Below are positions 25,231 to 36,400 of a stretch of DNA of 64,000 bases, piece by piece (the stretch's first letter is position 1; every line of letters starts with the position of its first letter). The notes below the pieces were generated by a model. The model had not been told where the DNA came from, did not search any database, and saw only the letters and a program-made list of their open reading frames with translations. Made by a program: the position numbers and the translations under genes. The stretch is from Lingula anatina (taxonomy: Eukaryota > Brachiopoda > Lingulata > Lingulida > Lingulidae): the NCBI RefSeq assembly GCF_001039355.2, contig NW_019774336.1:124001-188000 (forward strand), in the 5' to 3' direction.

Positions 25231-26152
25231 CGCCCGGTTGCACCAACAGGGCGTAAATTTACTCGGCTACGACTGTCGTAAACCGCAACGCCTGGCGTCC
25301 GTGCGCCAGGTTTACTCTCCCTGCTTACGCCCGTTGCACCAAGACAAAAACTGATAGTCGTAACTACGCCCGAGTAACGTTCCGTTGCGTCACTGGCCAA
25401 CAATACGTGAATGGTATAATTGGGCAAATGAGGAGTTCTCAGCTTTAGTCATTATGGAATGATGACATAAATAAACATAAAAGGAGCATTTCAGAGACGG
25501 AGAAATTCATAAGCTACCATATTCAATTTAGATTTAGAAATAAGAACGTTAAAATACGTTAACTTTGCTGTTGTCTTGGATATATAGCAATAAAATCGTA
25601 AATATATTCCGAATCAAAATATTATTATAGTATGCTATTATAGTATGCTGTTGTAAATGAGGAAAACGCGTTGGAGGCAGTACGTATTTCTTTTAGTGGA
25701 TTTGAACACCTTCACATTTGTTATTGAAATTTTTGAGTCTGAAAATAATGCAAAAACGCCAACATTGCTCTCTTTTTTATAATTTTACAACAGTGCCGAC
25801 AATTTCATGACCTTCTTATCTGTGACCTTCTTATCCGTGAGGTATCATTTAATTCAATCGAGCTTACATCTTGGAGATTAAGAAAAACAAGAGACCTAAT
25901 ACATATTATATGAGCCTTAAAATGTTGATATTTTAAGCTTTCGTCTCTATGTTTATATATAGTAAAATATGGATGATATAAAATGTGAAGAAAGAATGAC
26001 TATGCTTAGTTATGGTTTGTCAAAAAATTTTGAAGAGAATTAAAGAAACCGTACTGCTGAGAGCCAAGACGTACCTACATGAGTGGTAAGATTTAATTTG
26101 AACATATGCATATACAGGTACATGGCTACACATATAATGTATTTAGTAATCA

Positions 26153-26238
<86 letters not shown>

Positions 26239-26550
26239 GTTATTTAAAAACCAAGCTATACAGACGGAAGTTTTTAGTTAGAAACAAACAAATAACAACC
26301 CACATTTTCTACGTTAATTACGATAATTGTCATCAACCTCTCTATGTGCTTGCCTAGCCATAGTGGAAAACGAGCTACGACCGACTTACAACACCTAGCT
26401 GGCAGGCGTAAATTTACGACTAAGTTAAGACCGACGTAAACACTATTCTAGTTTGGTGCAACTGGCTTTACTCGGGCGTAGCGTTTTGCGCCCGGTTTAC
26501 GCCGGCGCAACTGCTACGCCTCGCTTACGACCGGTTGGTGCAACCGGGCC
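25231..26550. mobile_element. Non-autonomous element with degenerate inverted arms
   Basis: The left end reads CGCCCGGTTGCACCAAC and the right end, reverse-complemented, GGCCCGGTTGCACCAAC. Both arms, about 190 bp, repeat related words in inverted order: an inner GTTGCACCAA, CTACGCCCGAGTAA and CGTAAATTTAC. The element is flanked by CAG on both sides (25228-25230 and 26551-26553), a possible 3 bp target duplication. It is 1,320 bp, has no protein-coding sequence, and contains a long TA microsatellite. Arms are GC-rich against an AT-rich core. The superfamily is not identified. Confidence 0.65.
26156..26234. repeat. (TA)n microsatellite
   Basis: About 39 TA units in an uninterrupted run inside the 1,320 bp element. 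Confidence 0.95.
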
Positions 26551-26701
26551 CAGGGCCCCGTAACTCGAAAGCATCGCGCATTGCCACCGAGCGCAAGCGT
26601 CTCGATTCCATAACTCGCCCATACTTGCCACATAAAATACATTGTAGCCTCTGTGTGATATCGCTGTTCGCAATGCACGGTGCTTTCGAGTTACGGGCCC
26701 A
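26551..26701. mobile_element. Short inverted-repeat element adjoining the 1,320 bp element
   Basis: The left arm GGGCCCCGTAACTCGAAAGC extends to GCATTGC at 26584. The right arm at 26670-26701, reverse-complemented, starts GGGCCCGTAACTCGAAAGC and also ends GCATTGC. The arms are about 31 bp with two mismatches and one indel, around an 85 bp core. It begins immediately where the neighbouring element ends. Confidence 0.6.
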
Positions 26702-27349
26702 GGTACGCTTAGTTCACAGAACCTACGAACAACTCTCCCGATGAAGAAATAAAGCATCACCCATCGAAACCCGTTCTCTTTTATTGCCTGGAACTGGCAC
26801 AAAATAGAAATAGGTTGGACAGTTCATTTTCCGAAAGGTTGGGCTGCAGATAAGTTTGTGCCTTTACAGTTTTTTCAGGGGGTCGGGAAAAATTTGGTAC
26901 ATGTGGAATTAATTTTGTCAACCAGTAGCATGTCACTGAACCTTTTTNTCCTGAAGTAAAAACTCGATAAGTCTGGCCTTTTTTCACCAAGTTAACCAAA
27001 TAGCATTATGCAGTTTGCTTCATTATTGTTATTATTATTAGCATTAAAATTGCATCAACTAATATGAAAATACGCATATAGTGCATGAAATTGGCCTTTT
27101 TTAATTATAACCAATATCAGTGCTTGTTACAACATCTTGGCTTAGGATTAAGATTAAGATTTAGTAATGCTATCATTATACATGTAGTCTATACAAAAAG
27201 TCGCAATAATATTTCAGTACCGTCTTGACGTGTTTTTTTGTGATAACTTAACACTAATGTAATCGAATTGGCATCATATAAAAATATGCTTGCTAATCAA
27301 TTTCACACTCAGGTCGCTCATAATAAAATGTACTTTAAAATGACTAAAT

Positions 27350-30300
27350 CTATTTGAAGTTCTCGGCCACGCTTTTAACCCAGTCATTCAGTGTTGTAGG
27401 TTCTTTTCCAGTAACCTCCTTCAACTGATCTGGGTCACCTGTATGTGTGCCGTCATCTATCGTCTTGTACAGTTCCAGGAGTCCGTCTACCTGCCATTCA
27501 GGGAAACCCTTTTCCAGAAATGCCGTCTTGGCGTCCTCGTATGGTACCTGCGAGTACGTAACTTCCTTTCCCAAGGCTTCTCCAAAAGCGGTTGCTACGT
27601 CGGAGAACGAGTGCTTATCACCACAAAGGGTATATGTTTTCCCGGCATGGTCTTTGGGATCAGACAAAATTACCGCTGCAGCCAGACCCACATCTTTCAC
27701 TACCACTGGTGTGTACGACTGAGCGGGGTCCGCTGGCGAATAGATCGCACCCTGATCTTTTATGGACTCTTTGAACAGGAAATAATTATCGACAAACATC
27801 GGCAATCGCAAGAAACTGAATGGGACGTCCATTTTCGCAATGGTTGATTCTATTTCTGAAAATTGCTTGCCAAAAATAGTATCGGTTTTATCAGCCGTCA
27901 AGACACTGACCACTAGGAGATGTTTCACCTGAGCTTTTTTGGCCGCTTCTGCAGTTGCAACCGCCTTCTGTGCGCGATCTTCAGAACCGGGGGTAACAAT
28001 GAAGAGAGCGTCGACTCCCTTTAACACCTCCTCCAGGTCTTCTGCCCCCATTTCTGCCTTCACGACAGTGACGCCTTTGATGGCTGTCAACTTTTCAGCT
28101 TTAGAAGGATCTCGAACTCCCGCTCGAATATCCACTTTGTCACTGTAGTTGTCTGACAAGGCTTGCAGGGTGGCGCTTCCAACATTACCACTGGCGCCGA
28201 TGACCAAAACGATGGGTTTGTCTTTAGCAGCTGAAAAAAATGAAAGACAAAATGAATTATCCCTACGTTAAATGAAAATTATCCCTAACCACCTGTGGGT
28301 ATTGCAAATCCCCTGTGGAGCCGGTGAGACAGGTATAAACAGACCACAAAAAATTATTTTTGAGTTTGTTTAAACTAACTGGCTTAATTTTCACACTAAC
28401 GGTGTTCTCCCAAATGTAGATATTCTTAACCGAAGATGGAAGATAATAAGAAATGCTGAGGGCTTTCTTCGCTTATTTCAATTTGTTATGAACAGGGATT
28501 ATTACAAGATGCAATGACTGTCTTAGAGCTAACAGCATCACTGAAAATACCTGTATGATTTCAGTGCGGGTAATTTTTATGATGGGTGACACAAAAATTA
28601 TGTCATCCTTTACGACCTACCCCCTTTGTAAAATGTACGATGCATGCTCGTAAACAGCGGTGATCACTATAATCTGTTATTTTTCTTTCTGACTCTTCTA
28701 AACTAAAATATCGAGTGCCTGGCATTAGCGGTTACCCCAGACCCTGCTGTTCGTCTTTTTTCGGTAGGCTGAATGCCTATCTATTGGGGGAAATATACGG
28801 GAATGCATGCTAGTATATTGAGTCGGTCTTGAAAGAAAACGTGTTCACGTTTACTTTAAAGTAGCCACAGGTATTTTGGCATTTTTTAAAGTAGGCTGAG
28901 TATTAAGGGCAGATATGTATAGTGTCCATACATTTCAATTTCCATTTTGCACCTATTACGCCTATTTAATCGTTTGGATGGCTTGACTGATGTTGTACAC
29001 TACATATATTTAAGTGTTGGTTGTCAATCTTAAGCAGATGCAAATATTCCAATTAACCTTTTATGTGCCAAGTATCTTGATGCGCTGAATTACTTGCCTT
29101 TAGGTACCCCTTTGTTGCATGTGTTGTGAAAATGTGGACTTATCAAGATCTCAGATTCATGTGATGTTATCACAACTCTGACTATCTTTGTTCACCTAAA
29201 GAGGGGCGTAGTGATCTTAAGCATTACAAGGATGACGCGATCGCGTGTAGCAACTAAGTAGAGTCGAAGGGCAGCATTGCTCAACCTACATATAGACGAA
29301 TGTTCCTTGTCAATATTACACGTTTATTTTCATGCGCTACAGATTCTGTGGATGCTTTATTTCAATATACATGTGCTTTGACCGGGGAAGAATTAAAATC
29401 TGTTACCTGCATCATCTTTTGTTTGTTTCTCTGTTGCTTCCGTATTGAGTTCGGCCTTGCCAGATGAACTGGAGATGCAACCTGAAAATTAATAATAATT
29501 TTTTGTTATAGAATGATATTTTTGTTGTTAATTAAATAGACTACTATGTACTCGATAAAGCCTACATGTTTCCGACAAGAAAATCAACTTCGGATCATTC
29601 TCATCCTTAAAATCCCTTTAAATAATATACTTCATTTGTGGGGTTGGGTCGGCTTGTATTGTATTTCAATTTATTCCAAATTACTCCACCCGCCCCACCT
29701 TGACTTCTGCCCTACTTATGTATTAGTATACCACTGTCACACCATCTCGTACAACTCCATCAATTACATGTATTAGTCTGTCAGCTGTCTTTCTGCTCTA
29801 TGTCTTATTGTCCTTTATACTATAATATATTTGCGTGAGGAACGCCACGGGAAACACGCGTCTTCAAGAGTAATCTTTTAAGTGGTTTTAAGATTTATGG
29901 TGTATGGTCCAATTCCTCCCATCCCTGAGGAAAAATGTCTTTAAATTGTCCAAACCTTTAAGGTGTACATTGTTTGTTAATTTAAAACTGCAATGACACT
30001 AGTACCGCCATCCCTCCCCTATAGATGCCTAAGCTTTCTTGATACATATCTGGCTCATGTGTAACCGCCGGCTTACTTGCAACCGTATAAAACAACCATT
30101 ATCTGATTAACATTTATCATTGGATCTCAATTGTTCATTGTTCTGCTACATGTACACGTTGAAGAGATACTAAAATAGCTGACATAAATGTCTTTTGTAA
30201 CATACCATTTAATACAGCTTACCTGGGTGTACTGAGTAATAGAATTACACAAGACTTGTCATAATGCATCTATGTGAATGATAAAAATACGATGTTGTTT

Positions 30301-30475
30301 TGAATGTTATGTAATGTCGGATTATACTATGCTATTCTATACACTGAGTCACTTCTTGTTCATAGCATCCTTAAGCCTTAACTCTTCGCAAATGTATTCG
30401 CTGCTTATCACGGCAAATAAAAAAGAACAACATTGCAAAAAATGGCCATGCACACTCCACGTAGAACTCACCCAT
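27350..30475 (-). CDS. NmrA-like NAD(P)-binding protein with N-terminal MGC motif
   Basis: NmrA-like proteins are atypical short-chain dehydrogenase folds that bind NAD(P); some act as redox sensors, others reduce quinone-like substrates. Coding exons are 30475-30472 (ATG plus one base), 29481-29407 and 28230-27350, giving 319 residues. The Rossmann glycine motif VIGASGNVG lies at residues 36-44, followed by IRAGVRDPSKAEKL and GVDALFIVTPG, as in NmrA and SDR-a5 families. The large exon is GC-richer than its flanks. The first residues are MGCISSSSGK, which fits N-myristoylation at Gly2 with palmitoylation at Cys3, so membrane attachment is predicted; this part is encoded by two tiny exons separate from the catalytic exon. 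No catalytic YxxxK is evident, as is usual in this family. Substrate unknown. Confidence 0.88.
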
Positions 30476-31960
30476 TTTGGTCTTGTTCAAGTCTCGACTG
30501 CTCTGTCCTCAAGTTCACAGGTGTCTAGCTGTCGTTCTCTCACCTATGTTGAAGACGTTCCGTCCCTGGAGGAATTCGGCTGTGCTATTGCGAAGCTGGA
30601 GATGAGTCCTTGCCTGCAGTGACGCAGTGCGTGTAATGCATTGAAAGTGGGACTTCGTGTCACCGCAGAAACAACGCGGGGATCATTAGGGGGCGCTGGC
30701 GAAGTTGGTGGATGATTTAATATGCATACATAATACCTATGGTTACTAAAATGGCAGATGGGGGCTGCTTAGTCATTTAGCTGTTTGGCTTTCTTAAGTT
30801 ATTGGTAAAAATAAAAAAAGAAAAAATCGCAAGAAGTTAAATTGTTGCTTTATCATTGGACGAGGTAATATGTGCTCTCATTTTGATGGAATTGAAGGAC
30901 CCTGTTTATCCAAAAACATCAGTGATACCTTACATCATAAAATGCCATGTAGTTTCCAATCCAGAGGTAAAGTAACTTGAGGTCATGTAAAGTAGTTAGA
31001 CATAATGAACTGCAGTCACGCTACTAAGATACAGAAATAACACTGAACACACACGGGTACATATACCCGTGCGACAGACATCCTCGCCGTGCCCTATAAT
31101 GCTGATAAATTTTCATCTAACTATTCAGCTGAACAGATTGATACAGTACATGTATCCCGAAGGCAGAATACGTAAACCCAAAATAATCACTAATTCATAG
31201 CATGCTGCAGGGCAAATACAAAGAAAGCAGAGAAGTCGTTTTGCTGTAAGAAAAATGTATTGGCAGAATTTTTTCCATAGAATTGTAAGTATGGCCTACT
31301 GTAGATGTGCGACAGTCGATAAAAAAGGTTTCGTCTTGGAGGTTGAAAATTAATAAGGAGAACATTTTCTTACTACGAAGCATTCGTTAGGTATTTCTGT
31401 CAATCCAACAATTAAACCGACAAAGGGGGTCATTCAAGAGAGGAAATAATATTTCAAAGAGCTTCCGGACGGCGATTAGACATGTATCAGAGAGGTACCC
31501 CTGTAGGAAGGTTCATGTGACGTCATGCTCATCGACTCAACCTGCTTGTCAACAGAAAGGGCCAAGATGTCGTAGAGAAATATATTGAAACATGGAATCC
31601 TATCGGAAATACTGGGATGGAATTACGCCAATATTCCATGGTGAGGCGAATATTAACTCACAGAAAAACATTGAGACTTTACCGCTCATATAAATTCTAG
31701 TTAAAATTACCAGTTAAAAACCTACATTTTGCAGAGCACGGACAATGTGATTTGGAAGTGACGCCGGTGCAAAGGATCAATATTGGGGGATTAGCTCTAA
31801 GTATCTGCTTATTGAGACTGGAAGAGGCTAGGACTGGGAGGGGGGGGGGGACCAGTAGGCTCAGATTGAAATTGCTTGTAAGCGATTTAAATTGAGATAA
31901 ATATACATGTATATCAAATAAGGTACAGTCATAGACATAAACAAGGAACCACTCCGTTAC

Positions 31961-31961
31961 A

Positions 31962-32024
<63 letters not shown>
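31961..32024. repeat. (AAAT)n microsatellite
   Basis: About sixteen ATAA units in a pure run. Confidence 0.95.
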
Positions 32025-33450
32025 CAGAATAGTCACATATATTTAGAACTAACATAAACGAGCTTAGTTTGATATTAAAACATTGGTGATTTCATTAAGT
32101 TCTGTGAAAAGTCAAATATTTTTCCGCTTATGATGTATGGATTATAAGTACTAAAATAGACGCTAAAAATAGACCTAGTTGGATAATAGGAATGGAAGTC
32201 CGGGGTCCCATATGATTAGTACAGGTAATGGTTATTCAGAGTATTGGGGTTAGTATATGGGACGATGTCACCTGTAAAATGTAATGGGGAACGGACTGCG
32301 GTTCCTAGCAGACTACAATTCCTGTCACACCAGGAATCCCTGCAGCAGGTATATGCGTTTGCTACCTGGGCGTCTCTACTCTCTGATGCCCTGTCACCGC
32401 GGGAGAACGTTCAACACAACAAACAGAAAAATGTGATAAAACAAATAAACTGCAGGAAGTTGAATGTTTATAAAATGTTTTGGGTGTAATTTTTGAATAG
32501 ATTTATTTAGAAGCGAGTTCCGGGGAAAATAGGTCTACAATTTCATACTAGGTTTTGTCTTATGTACATAAACACGGACTTGGTATCGATTTCAAAATAT
32601 TTATTTTACCAATTTTCTTCCATTTCTTTTTCTCCACTTTTCTTTCTTTCCTTTGGAACTCTATAATGTAAACCGAATGCTGACCAATAAATAATCTGCA
32701 ACTCGTTTTTCGTTATTTTCTCACAAATCGTTTATTAAAGCATCGTACCATTTTCTCATGTGAGCGCAGACACCGAGGCGCAAGGATTGCGTTATTGTAT
32801 TCATGAACAATAAGAAAAACTAATTAAATAATATGAAAGTCTGAATGACTATAACCCTGAATATATGTATATCTGCTATTAAAATGAGTCTACCAAAGAA
32901 AAGTAACTTTTTAAATAAAGTATACCATACTCAAACATCCATACTCGTACATCTCTAATATTAGTCAGTGTGTCATGTTTAGCAGCCAGCATCATCCATG
33001 TGTTTTCCTTTTCTCTGACTGAATTGTTTCGAAATGATCTGTCTTAAAACATGCACTGGTATTATGGTACATTTTTTATTCCATATTCTGCGCTTCGAAG
33101 AAAAGTTACTCTGTTTTAAGAACTAAAAAAACTGTTCTCTAAGTTTAAACGCTTAATTTGAACAAGGAAGTAGATGTCTGCAAGTCTTCCTTGTTTAGAG
33201 AAAGTACGCTTGTAACGTTTATGTTTTTTTAAATAGGTGAACGAGTGCTTGCACATTACACATTTTTTTCTGCACAGCAAAGTAGCAAAACGAAACTACA
33301 TGTAAAAAGCGTTTTTAATGGTGATATGTTGTAGGCTATTTGAAAAGAGTACAGAAAAGCAGGGGGCCATAATTTGTTTCAACGTCACTTTTGTTAAATT
33401 ATCTCTTATTAGCATATATAAATACAAGGGTACACGTGGTGTCTCAGCGA

Positions 33451-33456
33451 TTTATT
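33451..33456 (-). terminator. Candidate polyadenylation signal of the VWDE-like gene
   Basis: TTTATT on plus (AATAAA on minus) lies about 40 bp after the TAG of the candidate terminal exon. Confidence 0.35.
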
Positions 33457-33495
33457 CGAAGTAGTCGAACTGAAGACAAGTGACATGTATCCAGA

Positions 33496-36400
33496 CTACA
33501 CTGGACCTGAAATAACAAAATATTCAATATCCGTTAGGGGTTTTCTTTGAAGTATATTTCATTACATTGTTTCGAAACGCAATGAATCAATACATTATAT
33601 ACAAGTATAACTTGAATATTGAGGTACAGACAACGGCGGCTCCAAAGGGGCCCAATGGGCCACGTCCTAATTTTTTTCTCTCCCTTCTCCCCCCCCCCCC
33701 CCCCCCCCCCCAACAAACAAGCATTTTCCCATCTTTGTACCTTACCTATTACATTTAAATATCTTCGTCTATCATACATGCGTTTACCCAGTGATAGGCC
33801 TATCTTCCGAGCAAAGTGATGCATTTTAGTTCTTTGTTCAGACCTAGCAAACTTTTGGAACCACCATTGCCAAAACCTTGTAACTTGTTGAAACTACAAG
33901 TTGATATTTTTATTGTTCACTTTGAACAACGTTTGACGTTTTCGACTAATTGCTTACATTCGCGTATGTGTGATAACTCACTTAATGGTGTACGGATACG
34001 AAAGCAATGCATGTCCCCCAGGAACGGATGTTTTACATACATGCATTACTGCGGACCTCCGTTCCCTTCACACTGGTACGAGCATGTTTACCTACCGTGT
34101 TCAAGGCACTCTTCTCCTATGTAACAGTTCCCGTGAATGAGGCATACACCCGGCTGAAATAAAAAAAAACCCAAGAAATAGCCTACGTCGAAAAGAATAT
34201 CAAAACACATAAAGCTGTATCGTTACTTAAGAGATAAGGGATACCTAGCGTATACGACGTAATTCTTACGAGCTCCTTGCATATGTCTGCGTATGGACAG
34301 TTTTTCTCATACGTTAGTGCTATACGCTAGATGTGACAGTGTCGTAAGGTATGAGAAAACCGCCCATACACAGAAAAATGCAAAAGATTTGTTAGACTCA
34401 AGTCGTGTACCTTCTGTGTACATAGACATACAGGGTTACCACTAATATGGAATATTATTTTTTGGCGAGTAAATTTTCTACAAAATATTTAATTTCTCTG
34501 TAACTACTTTAAATCCAAAGCTGAGGTCTCACTCCATGTGTAGCCAGGTGTGTTACCTAATTACCACACAGCTCTCGAAACAATTGATGCATGCAGTTGC
34601 ATGTTCTGCGGTCAGAAATGTGAGGGGTGGTCTTTTCGGCAATTTCTGCCCTTGTATAAAAACGCATGGGTTTGGTCAATCTTTGGAGTGTGTTTAGAGA
34701 AGCAAGAAAGGGATCGCTCTGAAACTTGACAGGTACCTTAGTGAAGATATTGTTCGACAGCTAAGCAACGCAGCTTACTACGGGATTCTTGCTCTCAGAG
34801 AAAATGGCCAGAAACGGACAGCCATTGCCAGGTAATTCAACATTTATCAGGAACCGTTTGTGAAGTCCTCCAAAGAAATGCTGCAACAGTGGCACCTACT
34901 CCAATTCCTCAACCAGGGTGTCCGCGTATCACACCAAAAAGACTGGATCGCCTTCTCCTTAGAGGACGCCGTGCTGGTCGTACAAAGACAACCAGTGTCC
35001 TCAGAAAAGAGAGGCAGAATGTCATTCAAACTCCCGTTTGAAGGTCCCACGTGAACAAGATATTTCTGCAAGCCGGTTACTTTGCACGAAGGCCAGTAGT
35101 GAAACTACTGTTAACAGCAGTTCATATACAGCGACGTCTGCAATGGGCTGGGGACCACGTGCGTTTGCAGCCAAAACACTGGAATCACGTCGTTTTCAGT
35201 GATGAGGCCAGAAATGGATTTTTTAGGGTTGATCGTCGAATCCGTGTCCACCGACGTGTACGAGGGGCATAAAACAATGATTGTGTACTGCCTAGGGTGC
35301 AAGCAGGGGATGGTAACGTCTCTGTTTGGGGAGGATTTCATGTCGGTGCCCAGAACCAGTTGGTTTTTCTAGGAGGCAACCTCATCCAGGATTCCTACAG
35401 AGACATTCTACAGCAAACAATGCTTCGATTGGTAAGAGTCATCTTCAGGAACAATTTTGTGTACCAAGACGACTGGGCAACCCCACATCGAGGCCGCAGA
35501 ATCACTGTTTTTCTTCAAAACCAATGGGTTCAGCAACTGCCCTGGCCTGCAAACTCTCCAGATATGAACCCAATTGAAAATCTGTGGGCGGAAGTAACTC
35601 ACAGAATTAATAGCTATGGTCCTCGGCCGGTAAATAGTGATGAACTGCGATAGGCAAATATCACTGCGTGGAATGATATCCCCACCCAAACTCTAAAAAA
35701 CGTGTCACAGGGTATGCCATGTAGGATGAGAGTGCTGCAAGCGGCTGCTGGAGGTCACACCCGCAATTACTGACTTTTCATGATTTACTGTAGTGAGTTC
35801 ATTGACTGTGTAACATATCATTGTCTGGAGGCTATCATTTTCTTTAATAACTTATCTTAAAGTTTATACTGACATCAAACTGTTGATATGGTTTTCTGGG
35901 GGTGTTCCTTTCTTTTGAATGGCATCTTATGTCAGATTTGATATTATTGACCAAAATATCTCACAACAGAAGACTGGATGTTATTATCACTCAGTGACAT
36001 ACTTTTTTAATGACTCAAGCCAAAAAAATTTTAATCAGCACTCAAAAATAACAATGATAAAAAATATTCCATATTAATTAGCAACCCTGTATGTTGGAGT
36101 ATGTTTCCATACTCAGAGGATGTTCAAAATCTTAATTTCAGTGGATATATACGAGCGAATGAGTCATGCGTTACCCGTAGGCCTACCAATACGCCAGCAC
36201 GACCAATGCGTTATGGAGACACGATAAAGATACGTTACAATATGTTTTTCATCTTTATCCTGCAGTGCTTGTCACCTTTCCCTATTGAGACCGTAACACG
36301 AAAAAACCCTCAAATTAAAATTAATCTGAAGCGTATTTGCTTCTGAACCTAAAACAACGCAAGACTCAGGCCGTGGCATGTCGCCACTTCACGCGAGAAA

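Larger units (their letters stand above)
30620..33490. other. Intergenic, no gene recognised
   Basis: Between the NmrA-like start and the candidate VWDE-like end. It contains a GATG/ACGT-poor AT-rich background, an AAAT microsatellite and a G run near 31843. An open frame at 32244-32489 shows no family similarity. Confidence 0.5.

Noticed and set aside
26947-26947. Undetermined base (N)
   Set aside because: A sequencing or assembly ambiguity in noncoding DNA, not a biological signal.
27443-27847. A 134-codon plus-strand open frame
   Set aside because: Antisense to the NmrA-like exon, whose GC-rich codons leave the other strand open.
32244-32489. An 81-codon plus-strand frame, with an open minus frame ending at a donor-like site near 32271
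   Set aside because: Neither strand shows family similarity, and neither fits the VWDE-like continuation expected here.
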